A stretch of DNA of 23,699 nt, taken from NCBI GenBank assembly GCA_036381515.1, contig DASVCR010000076.1:1-23699 (forward strand), written 5' to 3'. The notes below the pieces were generated by a model, which worked only from the letters and a program-made list of their open reading frames with translations, had not been told where the DNA came from and did not search any database. The position numbers were made by a program, and so were the translations under genes. Positions 13,875-21,517 of the stretch are shown one piece after another. This DNA comes from ZC4RG20 sp036381515 (lineage in GTDB: Bacteria > Pseudomonadota > Gammaproteobacteria > Steroidobacterales > Rariloculaceae). Within the stretch, counting starts at the first letter, position 1, and every line of letters begins with the position of its first letter.

Positions 13875-15155
13875 ATGACTTCGATCATTTCGCCCGTTAA
13901 GGGCATGAACGACGTGCTGCCCGACGACGAGCTGCTCTGGGAGCGGCTCGAGACGGCCGCGGCCGCGCTGTTCAAGGCCTACGACTATCACCGTATCCGC
14001 ATCCCGGTCCTCGAGAAGACGGAGCTCTTTCGCCGCTCGATCGGCGAAGCGACGGACATCGTCGAGAAGGAGATGTACACGTTCGAGGACCGCGGCGGCG
14101 ACAGCCTCACGCTGCGCCCGGAGGCCACGGCCGGCATCGTCCGCGCATGCCTGACGCACGGCCTGCTGCACAACCGTCAGCAGAAGCTCTGGTGCAGCGG
14201 CCCGATGTTCCGCCGCGAGAAGCCGCAGAAGGGACGGTACCGCCAGTTCCACCAGCTGAGCGTCGAGGCGCTCGGCTACGCGGAGCCGGAGATCGACGCG
14301 GAGCTGATCGTGCTCTCCGCGCGGCTCTGGCGCGCGCTCGGCGTCTCGCACGTGGCGCTCGAGCTGAACTCGATCGGGACGCCGGAGTCCCGCGCCGGCT
14401 ATCGCGATGTGCTCGTCGAGTATTTCTCGGCCCACAAGGATCGCCTCGACGAGGACAGCCTGCGCCGGCTCGACCGTAACCCGTTGCGCATACTCGACAG
14501 CAAGAACCCGGACATGGCGGAACTCATCGCCGGCGCGCCGGTCATCAGCGAGTATCTCGACGAGGGCTCCCGAGACCATTTCGAGCGCCTGCAAGAGCTG
14601 CTGACCGATGCCGGCATTCCTTTCAAGATCAATCCGCGCCTCGTCCGCGGGCTCGACTACTACACGCGGACGGTCTTCGAGTGGGTCACGGACCGGCTCG
14701 GCGCGCAGAGCGCGGTCTGCGCCGGCGGGCGCTACGACGGTCTCGTCGCGCAGCTCGGTGGGCGCGACACGCCGGCGGTCGGCTGGGCGCTCGGCGTCGA
14801 GCGGGTCGTCGAGCTCCTGCGCCTCGACGCGGGCGCGTCCGATGTGCCGGGGCCGGACGTGTTCGTCGTGAGCGCCGGCGACGCCGCCCGACGGGCCGGA
14901 TTCTCGGCCGCCGAGGCGCTCCGCGACGCGGTGCCGGGGATCTCCGTGTCGATCGGCGCGCCGTCGGCCGGATTCAAGGCCCAGTTCCGGCGCGCGGACA
15001 AGAGCGGAGCGCGCTTCGCGCTGATCATCGGCGAGGACGAGGTCGCCGCGAAAAAATACGGCCTGAAGCCGCTTCGCACGGATGAACCGCAGCTTACGTT
15101 GTCGCTCGACGAGGTCGTGCGGCAGTTGTCATCGGCCCTGGACCGGCGAGAATAG
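13875..15155 (+). CDS. hisS: Histidyl-tRNA synthetase
   Basis: The 426-residue class II synthetase (E. coli 424) charges tRNA-His in the cytoplasm. Motif 1 lies in the N-terminal region around YDYHRIRIPVLEKTELF. Motif 2 includes FRREKPQKGRYRQFHQ, and LRPEATAGIVR precedes it. The histidine-binding HisA and HisB-type blocks LVRGLDYYTRTVFEW and AGGRYDGL are intact, and motif 3 is at AVGWALGVERVVELL. The C-terminal anticodon-binding domain includes FKAQFRRADKSGARFALIIG. ATG 13875 comes 6 nt after rodZ. Confidence 0.98.
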   Translation: MTSIISPVKGMNDVLPDDELLWERLETAAAALFKAYDYHRIRIPVLEKTELFRRSIGEATDIVEKEMYTFEDRGGDSLTLRPEATAGIVRACLTHGLLHNRQQKLWCSGPMFRREKPQKGRYRQFHQLSVEALGYAEPEIDAELIVLSARLWRALGVSHVALELNSIGTPESRAGYRDVLVEYFSAHKDRLDEDSLRRLDRNPLRILDSKNPDMAELIAGAPVISEYLDEGSRDHFERLQELLTDAGIPFKINPRLVRGLDYYTRTVFEWVTDRLGAQSAVCAGGRYDGLVAQLGGRDTPAVGWALGVERVVELLRLDAGASDVPGPDVFVVSAGDAARRAGFSAAEALRDAVPGISVSIGAPSAGFKAQFRRADKSGARFALIIGEDEVAAKKYGLKPLRTDEPQLTLSLDEVVRQLSSALDRRE

Positions 15156-15215
15156 GCGCGCCGACTCGAGCCCGGAAAGCCCGTCATCTCACGCCAATAC
15201 TCCGTCGGAGGAACC

Positions 15216-15869
15216 GTGGACGAATATCTGTCGGAAAAGGAACAACTGGAACGCCTACGCGAGTGGTGGCGCGAGAACGGCTGGTACCTCGTCGCGGGCG
15301 CCGCGCTCGGCGCCGTCGCGCTCTTCGGCTTCAGGCAGTACCAGAACTACGTCGAGGCGCGCGCCGAAGCGGCAGCCGCGCTCTATCTCGACCTGCAGGA
15401 CGTGCTCGAGGACGACGACCGGACCGCGGCCGAGGCCCTGCTCGCGGAGCTGCGCGAGGAGCATCCGGGGAGCCCCTACACGGACCAGGCCGGCATGCTG
15501 ATCGCCGGCTACTACCTGTCGACCGAGCCGAGCCGCGCCGCGGACGAGCTGCGCTTCGTCATGGAGCGCACCGACGATAGCGACCTCGGCCGGATCGCGC
15601 GCCTGCGGCTCGCGCGGGTCCTGATGTACCAGGACCGGCACGAGGAGGCGCTCTCGCTGCTCGACGTGGCCGATCTCGGCCCGTTCACGGCGCAATACAG
15701 CGAGGCCAGGGGCGACGCGCACTACGCGCTCGGCAACACGGATGCCGCGCGCGCCGCGTACGAGGAGGCGCTGCGTGCGCCCGGCTCCGAGTGGGTGAAC
15801 CGCACGTTCGTCGAGATGAAGCTCGACTCGCTCGAGGTCGACGACGACACCGCGGAGACGGGCACGTGA
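15216..15869 (+). CDS. yfgM: YfgM-family membrane-anchored TPR protein
   Basis: The 217-residue protein has a short cytoplasmic N-terminus (MDEYLSEKEQLERLREWWRE) and one membrane helix at about 22-39 (GWYLVAGAALGAVALFGF). A periplasmic TPR domain with FVMERTDDSDLGRIARLRLA and ARGDAHYALGN follows. In E. coli YfgM binds SecYEG and periplasmic chaperones. The start is GTG with a strong GGAGG at 15207-15211, four bases upstream. Its stop overlaps the bamB GTG by 4 nt. The position between hisS and bamB is the conserved one. Confidence 0.93.
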   Translation: MDEYLSEKEQLERLREWWRENGWYLVAGAALGAVALFGFRQYQNYVEARAEAAAALYLDLQDVLEDDDRTAAEALLAELREEHPGSPYTDQAGMLIAGYYLSTEPSRAADELRFVMERTDDSDLGRIARLRLARVLMYQDRHEEALSLLDVADLGPFTAQYSEARGDAHYALGNTDAARAAYEEALRAPGSEWVNRTFVEMKLDSLEVDDDTAETGT

Positions 15870-17041
15870 CGATCGCGCGTGCGCTTGCCGTCGCGGCGGC
15901 CGCCGCGATCGCCAGCGGCTGCTCACTCTTCGGAGGCGGCGACTCGACGGTCGAGCCGCCGGCCGAGCTCCAGGAGATCGAGCAGACGCTCCAGATCGAG
16001 CGGCTGTGGAGCACGCGGATCGGCCGCGGCACGGAGGGCCTGCGCCTCGGGCTGCGGCCGAGCACGGACGGCGTCTACGTGTATGCCGGCGCGTACGACG
16101 GGCGCGTCGCCGCGCTCGACGCGAGCAACGGCCGCGAGGCGTGGTCCGTCGACACGGACGCCCCGTTGTCGGCCGGCCCCGGCTACGGCAACGGCGTCCT
16201 CGCATTCGGCACGAGCGACGGAGAGCTGATCGCGCTCGAGGCCGAGACCGGCGAGGAGCGCTGGCGGGTCCCGGTCGGCAGCGAGGTGCTCGCGGCGCCG
16301 GCCGTTGGCACGAACGTCATCGCGCTGCGTTCGACGGACGGCCGGCTGCGCGGTTTCTCGATCACCGACGGGCGCCAGATGTGGACGATCGAGCAGAACC
16401 AGCCGCCGCTGATCGTCCGCGGCGACACGAAGCCCGAGATCGCGGGCCAGACGGTCGTCGCCGGATTCGACAACGGGCGGATCGGCGCGTACCGGCTCGC
16501 GACCGGCGACCCGCTCTGGGAGCTCGCGATCGGCTCCCCGGCTGGCCGCAGCGAGCTCGACCGGCTGGTCGACATCGGCGGCGACCTGCAAATCCTCGGC
16601 AGCGACGTGTACGCGGTGGGTTACCAGGGCCGCGCGGTCGCCGTGGACCTGAACAGCGGCTTCGTGCTGTGGGAGCAGGAGATGTCGTCGCTCGCCGGGC
16701 TCGGCGGCGACGCGAACAGCGTGTACGTGACGAACGACGTCAGCTACGTCGTCTCGCTCGCGCGCTCGAACGGCGCCGTGCAATGGACACAGGAGGCGCT
16801 GCGGCTCCGGGACCTGACGGCGCCGGTCCGCTACATGAACACGATCGTCGTCGGCGACTTCGAGGGCTATCTGCATTTCATGGACGTCGATGACGGCCGC
16901 TTCGTCGCGCGGGCGCGCGTGACGTCCGCGCCGATCCCGGCCGCGCCGATCATCGTCGGCCGCAGCCTCGTCGTGCAGGCCGAGGACGGCCGCGTCGCTG
17001 CATACGGTGTCGTCGAGGAAGAGCTCGAGGAAGAGGGCTGA
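15866..17041 (+). CDS. bamB: Outer-membrane assembly lipoprotein BamB
   Basis: The 391-residue product (E. coli 392) has a lipoprotein signal (TIARALAVAAAAAIASGC, lipid-modified C19). A beta-propeller follows, built of repeats such as ASNGREAWSVDTDAP, AETGEERWRVPVGSE, ITDGRQMWTIEQNQP, LATGDPLWELAIGSP and LNSGFVLWEQEMSSL. BamB is part of the BAM complex that inserts beta-barrel proteins. GTG 15866 overlaps the yfgM stop and gives the expected signal peptide length, so longer upstream starts are rejected. The C-terminus is unusually acidic (VVEEELEEEG). Confidence 0.96.
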   Translation: MTIARALAVAAAAAIASGCSLFGGGDSTVEPPAELQEIEQTLQIERLWSTRIGRGTEGLRLGLRPSTDGVYVYAGAYDGRVAALDASNGREAWSVDTDAPLSAGPGYGNGVLAFGTSDGELIALEAETGEERWRVPVGSEVLAAPAVGTNVIALRSTDGRLRGFSITDGRQMWTIEQNQPPLIVRGDTKPEIAGQTVVAGFDNGRIGAYRLATGDPLWELAIGSPAGRSELDRLVDIGGDLQILGSDVYAVGYQGRAVAVDLNSGFVLWEQEMSSLAGLGGDANSVYVTNDVSYVVSLARSNGAVQWTQEALRLRDLTAPVRYMNTIVVGDFEGYLHFMDVDDGRFVARARVTSAPIPAAPIIVGRSLVVQAEDGRVAAYGVVEEELEEEG

Positions 17042-17049
17042 GCGGGACG

Positions 17050-18432
17050 ATGCTCCCCGCCGTCGCGTTGATCGGCCGACCGAACGTCGGCAAATCCACG
17101 CTCTTCAACCGCCTGACGCGAACGCGCGACGCGCTCGTCGCGGATTATCCCGGCCTGACTCGTGACCGGCGCTACGGCTACGCGCGCTTCGGTCATCGAC
17201 CCTACCTCGTGATCGACACCGGCGGCCTCGGCGCCGGCGGCGGGCTCGAGCCGCTCGTCGAGAAGCAGGTCGATGCGGCGCTCGAGCAGGCGGACGTCGT
17301 GATCCTCGTCGTCGATCACCGCGACGGCATCACGGCCGAGGACGAGCGGATCGCGGAGCGCCTGCGGCGCTCCGGCAAGCGCGTCGCCGTGGCCGTGAAC
17401 AAGGCGGAGGGCGTCGAGGCCGAGCTTGCCGGCGCGGACTTCTTCCGGCTCGGGTTCGGCACGCCGTTCGCGATCTCGGCGCTGCACGGTCACGGCGTCG
17501 ATGCGCTGATCGAGTCCGTGCTCGAGCCCTTCGAGCCCGGGGAGGCCGACGAGATCGACGCGGTCGAGGGCCCGAAGCTCGCCGTGATCGGCAGGCCGAA
17601 CGTCGGCAAGTCGACGCTGATCAATCGGCTGATCGGCGACGAGCGCCTCGTGACGTCGGACGAGCCCGGCACGACGCGCGACAGCATCGTCGTGCCGTGC
17701 GAGCGCGACGGCCGCCAGTTCGCGCTGATCGATACGGCCGGCATCCGCCGCAGGGCACGCGTCAGCGAGGCCGTCGAGAAGTTCAGCGTCGTGCAGAGCC
17801 TGAAGGCGATCGAGGAGGCCGGCGTCGTGATCGTGCTGCTCGACGCGCGTGAAGGCGTGACGGATCAGGATCTGCACCTGATCGGCCTCGCGGTCGAGCG
17901 CGGGCGGGCGCTCGTGATCGGGATCAACAAGTGGGACGGGCTCGGCCCGGCGGAGCGCGAGCGCGTGCAGGCCGAGGTCGAGCGCAAGCTCGACTTCGTG
18001 AGCTACGCGCGCCGGCATTTCGTGTCCGCGCTGCACGGCAGCGGCATCGCGGAGCTCGTCCGCTCGGCCCTCGCGGCATACGAGGCCGCCGGTGCCGATC
18101 TTCCGACGCCGCGCCTCACGGAGCTGCTGCACGAGGCGACGACTCAGCACGCGCCGCCGATGATTCGCGGCCGTCAGATCCGGCTCCGCTATGCGCACCA
18201 GGGCGGACGCTATCCGCCGATCATCGTGATCCACGGCACGCAGGCCGAGCGGACGCCCGACCATTACCGGCGCTATCTCGAGAACGCGTTCCGCAAGGGG
18301 CTCAGGCTCGAGGGGACGCCGATCAGGATCGAGCTCAGGAGCGGCGAGAATCCGTTCGCCGGGCGCCGTAATGAGCTGACGCGGCGGCAGAAGGCGCGGC
18401 GGCGGCGGGTGATTCGTCACTCCCGGAAGTAG
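17050..18432 (+). CDS. der: Ribosome-assembly GTPase Der (EngA)
   Basis: The 460-residue protein has two consecutive GTPase domains and a C-terminal KH-like domain, the unique Der layout, and acts in 50S maturation. G1 motifs GRPNVGKST are at 9-17 and 181-189. G3 motifs are DTGGL and DTAGI. G4 of the second domain is NKWD (293-296), whereas the first reads NKAE (117-120) with Glu in place of Asp. The protein is shorter than E. coli Der (490), mainly in the linker between the GTPases, and ends in a basic tail (RRQKARRRRVIRHSRK). It starts 8 nt after bamB. A repeat-rich spacer follows. Confidence 0.97.
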   Translation: MLPAVALIGRPNVGKSTLFNRLTRTRDALVADYPGLTRDRRYGYARFGHRPYLVIDTGGLGAGGGLEPLVEKQVDAALEQADVVILVVDHRDGITAEDERIAERLRRSGKRVAVAVNKAEGVEAELAGADFFRLGFGTPFAISALHGHGVDALIESVLEPFEPGEADEIDAVEGPKLAVIGRPNVGKSTLINRLIGDERLVTSDEPGTTRDSIVVPCERDGRQFALIDTAGIRRRARVSEAVEKFSVVQSLKAIEEAGVVIVLLDAREGVTDQDLHLIGLAVERGRALVIGINKWDGLGPAERERVQAEVERKLDFVSYARRHFVSALHGSGIAELVRSALAAYEAAGADLPTPRLTELLHEATTQHAPPMIRGRQIRLRYAHQGGRYPPIIVIHGTQAERTPDHYRRYLENAFRKGLRLEGTPIRIELRSGENPFAGRRNELTRRQKARRRRVIRHSRK

Positions 18433-18489
18433 AGCACGCGCTGGTCGCCCTTAAGACGCGCGTCGTTAGTCCAGGCGGTGATCGCTGGC

Positions 18490-18553
18490 GGGCTCGGCGG
18501 TGGTCGGGCTCGGTGGTGGTTGGGCTGGGCCGTGGTTGGGCTCGGCGGTGGTC
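18490..18553. repeat. Four tandem 16-bp repeats
   Basis: Four head-to-tail units of GGGCTCGGCGGTGGTC run from 18490. Units 1 and 4 are identical; units 2 and 3 differ at two and four positions. The array ends exactly where the left arm of the inverted repeat begins. Confidence 0.9.
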
Positions 18554-18667
18554 GGGCGCTGCGTGATATGCGCGTCTTGGGGACCGGCATGAACCCGTCC
18601 ATGGGGCCTGCGATCGCGCCGTCCATGGCGCTCACGCTCCCCAAGACGCGCATATCACGCAGCGCCC
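18554..18667. repeat. 30-bp perfect inverted repeat with 54-nt interior
   Basis: The left arm at 18554-18583 is the exact reverse complement of the right arm at 18638-18667 over 30 bp. The core includes GCGTGATATGCGCGTCTTGG. The interior carries the direct repeat CCGTCCATGG twice (18595-18604 and 18619-18628). It could terminate der transcription or be a small non-autonomous element. Its geometry resembles the secF-suhB inverted repeat, although the sequence differs. Confidence 0.92.
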
Positions 18668-18670
18668 TCC

Positions 18671-18780
18671 TTGACGGCGTGCCATCGACTGGGCTCCTCC
18701 CTGACGGCGTGCCATCGACCGGGCTCCTCCCTGACGGCGTGCCATCGACCGTGCTCTTCCCTGACGGAGTGCCACCGACG
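18671..18780. repeat. 30-bp tandem repeat, about 3.7 copies
   Basis: Units begin at 18671, 18701, 18731 and 18761, the last truncated at about 20 bp. All contain a TGACGGCGTGCCATCGAC-like core. The first three differ from one another at only one to four positions and the fourth is more diverged. There are no unique spacers between units, so it is a minisatellite and not a CRISPR array. Confidence 0.9.
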
Positions 18781-18879
18781 GCCGTGGCGGCGTGCAGCGG
18801 CGAGCAGCTCTGGCCCCATGGCTAGGTAGCTGCGCGCGTACCCGACGATCGCGCACTATTGTCATAACGATAAGTTTCG

Positions 18880-18906
18880 TTGTGGCGTTCCGCGCGGTCT
18901 TACACT
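18880..18906 (+). promoter_or_regulatory. Weak candidate promoter for metX
   Basis: TACACT (18901-18906) is a plausible -10 about 40 nt before the metX start. TTGTGG (18880-18885) matches three of six -35 positions, but with a short 15-bp spacer. The call is tentative. Confidence 0.25.
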
Positions 18907-18945
18907 CCGGCTCCTCGGATCTGCGCTTTTTGTTTGGAGAGGCCC

Positions 18946-20049
18946 TTGGCCAAGGCACGCCGTCACTTCACCGTGCCGGGCGAGTTCCCGATGTATCGGG
19001 GCGGCACGCTGCTTCGGCCCACTATCGCTTACGAGACCTGGGGCGAGCTCGACGACGCGCGCAGCAACGCGGTGCTGATCTTCACCGGCATGTCGCCGTC
19101 CGCGCATGCCGCGTCGAGCGTGGAGGACCCGACGCCGGGCTGGTGGGAGGAGATCATCGGCCCCGGGCGGCCGATCGACACGCACCGCTACTTCGTGATC
19201 TGCGTGAACTCGCTCGGCAGCTGCTTCGGCTCGACCGGTCCCGCGTCGATCGATCCGCGGACCGGCCAGGTGTATCGGCTCACGTTCCCGGTGCTGTCGC
19301 TCGAGGACGTCGCGCGCGGCGGGTACGAGCTCTTGAAGCACCTCGGCATCGAGCGGCTCCGCGCGGTCGTCGGCCCGTCGATGGGCGGCATGACGTCGCT
19401 CGCGTTCGAGCTGCTGTTCCCCGGGATGACCGAGGGCCTGCTGCTGATGTCGACCGGATCGCGCGCGCTGCCGTTCTCGATCGCGCTCCGCTCGCTGCAG
19501 CGGGAGATGATCCGCCGCGACCCGAACTGGAAGGATGGCAACTACACGCCGGATGCGCTGCCGCTGACCGGCATGCGCCTCGCGCGCAAGCTCGGCATGA
19601 TCACGTACCGCTCGGCCGAGGAGTGGCGCGTGCGGTTCGGCCGCGAGCGCATATCGGCGTCGGTCGAGCCGATGAACGGCGATTCGTTCGGGCCCATCTT
19701 CGAGGTCGAGTCGTACCTCGAGCACCATGCGAACAAGTTCATCGGTCAGTTCGATCCGAACTGCTATCTGTACCTGTCACGCGCGAGCGATCTCTTCGAC
19801 GTCGCCGACCACGGCGGCACCGTGATGGCGGGGCTGAAGCGCATCGAGGCGCGGCGCTCGATGATCATCGGCGTGAAGACGGATTTCCTGTTCCCGATCG
19901 ATCAGCAGCGCGAGCTCGCGGAGGGATTGTCGGGCCGAGGCCGCGAGGTCGAGTTCGTCGAGCTCGCGTCGCTTCAGGGCCACGACTCGTTCCTCGTCGA
20001 CATGGATAACTATCGCCCGCTGATCGCCCGGTTCTTCGCGGAGCGCTGA
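18946..20049 (+). CDS. metX: MetX-family homoserine/serine O-acyltransferase
   Basis: The 367-residue alpha/beta hydrolase activates the hydroxyl of homoserine (methionine synthesis) or serine (cysteine synthesis) by acyl transfer. The catalytic triad is visible: S145 in VVGPSMGGMT, D313 in GVKTDFLFP and H346 in LQGHDSFLVD. Blocks such as CVNSLGSCFGSTGPASIDP, ALPFSIALRSLQRE and FDPNCYLYLSRA resemble, from memory, the Xanthomonadales serine O-succinyltransferase more than classical homoserine acetyltransferases (NxLGGCxGSTGP). metW, the usual neighbour of metX, is absent. The start is taken as TTG 18946, five bases after GGAGA at 18936-18940. Substrate and acyl donor cannot be fixed by eye. 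Confidence 0.9.
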   Translation: MAKARRHFTVPGEFPMYRGGTLLRPTIAYETWGELDDARSNAVLIFTGMSPSAHAASSVEDPTPGWWEEIIGPGRPIDTHRYFVICVNSLGSCFGSTGPASIDPRTGQVYRLTFPVLSLEDVARGGYELLKHLGIERLRAVVGPSMGGMTSLAFELLFPGMTEGLLLMSTGSRALPFSIALRSLQREMIRRDPNWKDGNYTPDALPLTGMRLARKLGMITYRSAEEWRVRFGRERISASVEPMNGDSFGPIFEVESYLEHHANKFIGQFDPNCYLYLSRASDLFDVADHGGTVMAGLKRIEARRSMIIGVKTDFLFPIDQQRELAEGLSGRGREVEFVELASLQGHDSFLVDMDNYRPLIARFFAER

Positions 20050-20050
20050 C

Positions 20051-20104
20051 GAAAATTGTGTCAGACACATTTTTCGAACGAAAAATGTGTCTGACACAAT
20101 TTTC
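20051..20104. terminator. Bidirectional terminator palindrome between metX and xseA
   Basis: A 26-bp perfect inverted repeat (20051-20076 with 20079-20104) starts with GAAAATTGTGTCAGACAC. It has A-runs on the 5' side and T-runs on the 3' side of both strands. It begins one base after the metX stop and overlaps the xseA stop codon, serving both convergent genes. Each arm also contains the small palindrome GTGTC-A-GACAC. The same family occurs at 23062-23119, so it is also a dispersed repeat. Confidence 0.9.
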
Positions 20105-21467
20105 AGTCGACCTTCGCCGTCAGGCTGCCGCGCGCGAGGCGAATCGAGAGGCCGGTGCCCTTGGCGACCGTCGAGCTGTCCGTGACGATGTGCCCGTCGT
20201 CGGCGCGCGCGACGATCGCGTAGCCGCGGTCGAGCGTCGCGAGCGGGCTGAGCGACCGCAGCGTCCGGTCCGTGACCGCGACGCGGTGCGCGAGCCGCTC
20301 GATGCGGCGATGCATCGCGCGCTCGAGCCGCTCCGACGCGAAGCGGCAGCGCTGCGCCGCGGCCGCGACGCGATGCTGCGGGTTGCGCGCGTCGATCCGC
20401 GCGGCGAGCCGCACGAGACGCGCGCGCCGCTCGTCGAGCCGGCGCGTCAGCGCGCGTCGCGCCCGCTCCTCGAGGTCGTCGAGACGCTGCGCCTGCTGAC
20501 GGAGCAGCAGGCCCGGATGGCAGCGGTTCAGCCGATGCGCGAGCACGGAGAGCCGCTGCGCGTCGCTCCTGATGCGCCGCGACGCCGAGCGCTCGAGATG
20601 CGCGGCGGCGCGTGCCAGGCGATGGCGCCACTCGGCGCAGTCGGGCACGGCGAGCTCGGCGGCCTGCGACGGCGTCGGCGCGCGCAGGTCCGCGGCGAAG
20701 TCGGCGATCGTGAAATCCGTCTCATGGCCGACGCCGACGATGATCGGGATGCCGACCGCGGCGACGGCGCGCGCGACGATTTCCTCGTTGAACGCCCAGA
20801 GATCCTCGAGCGAGCCGCCGCCGCGCGTGAGGATCAGCACGTCGCATTCGCGGCGCCGGTCCGCGAGCTCGAGCGTGCGCGCGATCTCCTGCGCGGCGCC
20901 GTTGCCCTGGACGCTCGTCGGATAGATCAGCACGGGAATCGTCGGGAAGCGGCGCTTGAGCGCGGTCAGCACGTCGCGGATCGCCGCACCCGTGGGCGAC
21001 GTAATCACGCCGATCCGTTTCGGGACGCGCGGCAGCGGCCGCTTGCGCTCGGGATCGAATAACCCTTCCGCCTTGAGGCGTCGCTTCAGCGCCTCGAAGC
21101 GGCGGCGGAGCAGGCCTTCGCCCGCTTCCTCGACCTCGTCGACGACCAGCTGGAACTCGCCGCGCGCCTCGTAGAAGCTGACGCGCGCCCGCACGACGAC
21201 CTGCTGGCCGTTCTCGAGCGCGAAGCCGATGTTGCGCGCGGCCTGGCGGAACATCGCGCACCGTACCTGCGCGTTCGCGTCCTTCAGCGACCAGTAGAGG
21301 TGCCCGGACGACGGCCGCGACAGGTTCGAGATCTCGCCCTCGACCCAGACGACGCCGAAGCTGCGCTCGACGAGGAGGCGCGCCTCGCGATTCAGCGCGG
21401 AAACCGTGAGGATCTGGCGCCGTTCTTCGACGGAGAAGTCGAGCTCGAGGTTTTCGCCGCTCAGCAT
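20103..21467 (-). CDS. xseA: Exodeoxyribonuclease VII large subunit
   Basis: The 454-residue product (E. coli 456) is the catalytic subunit of exonuclease VII, which degrades single-stranded DNA to oligonucleotides together with XseB. An N-terminal OB-fold includes VWVEGEISNLSRPSSGHLYW and AQVRCAMFRQAARN. The nuclease domain has GVITSPTGAAIRD, RGGGSLEDLWAFN, VGHETDFTIADFAADLRAPTP and a C-terminal coiled coil rich in Arg and Leu, ending near LDRGYAIV. I chose ATG 21467 (MLSGENLELDFS) because family homology begins there and a TATACT hexamer lies just upstream. A longer start at 21518 would place that promoter inside the gene. xseB is not in the window. xseA is divergent from guaB, as in E. coli. 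Confidence 0.97.
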   Translation of the reverse strand: MLSGENLELDFSVEERRQILTVSALNREARLLVERSFGVVWVEGEISNLSRPSSGHLYWSLKDANAQVRCAMFRQAARNIGFALENGQQVVVRARVSFYEARGEFQLVVDEVEEAGEGLLRRRFEALKRRLKAEGLFDPERKRPLPRVPKRIGVITSPTGAAIRDVLTALKRRFPTIPVLIYPTSVQGNGAAQEIARTLELADRRRECDVLILTRGGGSLEDLWAFNEEIVARAVAAVGIPIIVGVGHETDFTIADFAADLRAPTPSQAAELAVPDCAEWRHRLARAAAHLERSASRRIRSDAQRLSVLAHRLNRCHPGLLLRQQAQRLDDLEERARRALTRRLDERRARLVRLAARIDARNPQHRVAAAAQRCRFASERLERAMHRRIERLAHRVAVTDRTLRSLSPLATLDRGYAIVARADDGHIVTDSSTVAKGTGLSIRLARGSLTAKVD

Positions 21468-21475
21468 GACCACAC

Positions 21476-21481
21476 AGTATA
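21476..21481 (-). promoter_or_regulatory. Putative xseA -10 element
   Basis: TATACT on the minus strand (five of six matches to TATAAT) ends 8 bases before the chosen ATG at 21467, so the mRNA would be essentially leaderless. No -35 is evident. The spacing also supports the chosen start. Confidence 0.45.
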
Positions 21482-21517
21482 CGGGACGCCCGGCGCCGCC
21501 GTCCGCGCCCGCGGCCA

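Larger units (their letters stand above)
18433..18945. other. Repeat-rich spacer between der and metX
   Basis: This 513-bp interval has no gene I can support. It holds a 16-bp tandem array (18490-18553), an abutting 30-bp perfect inverted repeat (18554-18667) and a 30-bp tandem array (18671-18780). The last ~165 bp are unique sequence that probably contains the metX promoter. Open frames across it are driven by the repeats, whose 30-bp period keeps a frame open on both strands. Confidence 0.7.

Noticed and set aside
12684..14594. 636-residue minus-strand open frame across rodZ-hisS
   Set aside because: It is antisense to two conserved genes; its repetitive Gly/Arg content is the reverse reading of the rodZ repeats.
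18671..18780. Possible CRISPR array
   Set aside because: The repeats are contiguous with no unique spacers, and no cas gene is present. It is a minisatellite.
18478..18825. 115-residue frame with repeated LLPDGVPSTG units
   Set aside because: It spans a tandem array, a perfect hairpin and another tandem array. The 30-bp period keeps it open, and the opposite strand is open too. No start signal or family supports a protein.
18840..18945. Riboswitch upstream of metX
   Set aside because: A SAM-type riboswitch was considered because of the methionine link, but I could not find the expected helices or conserved core in this ~100-nt leader.
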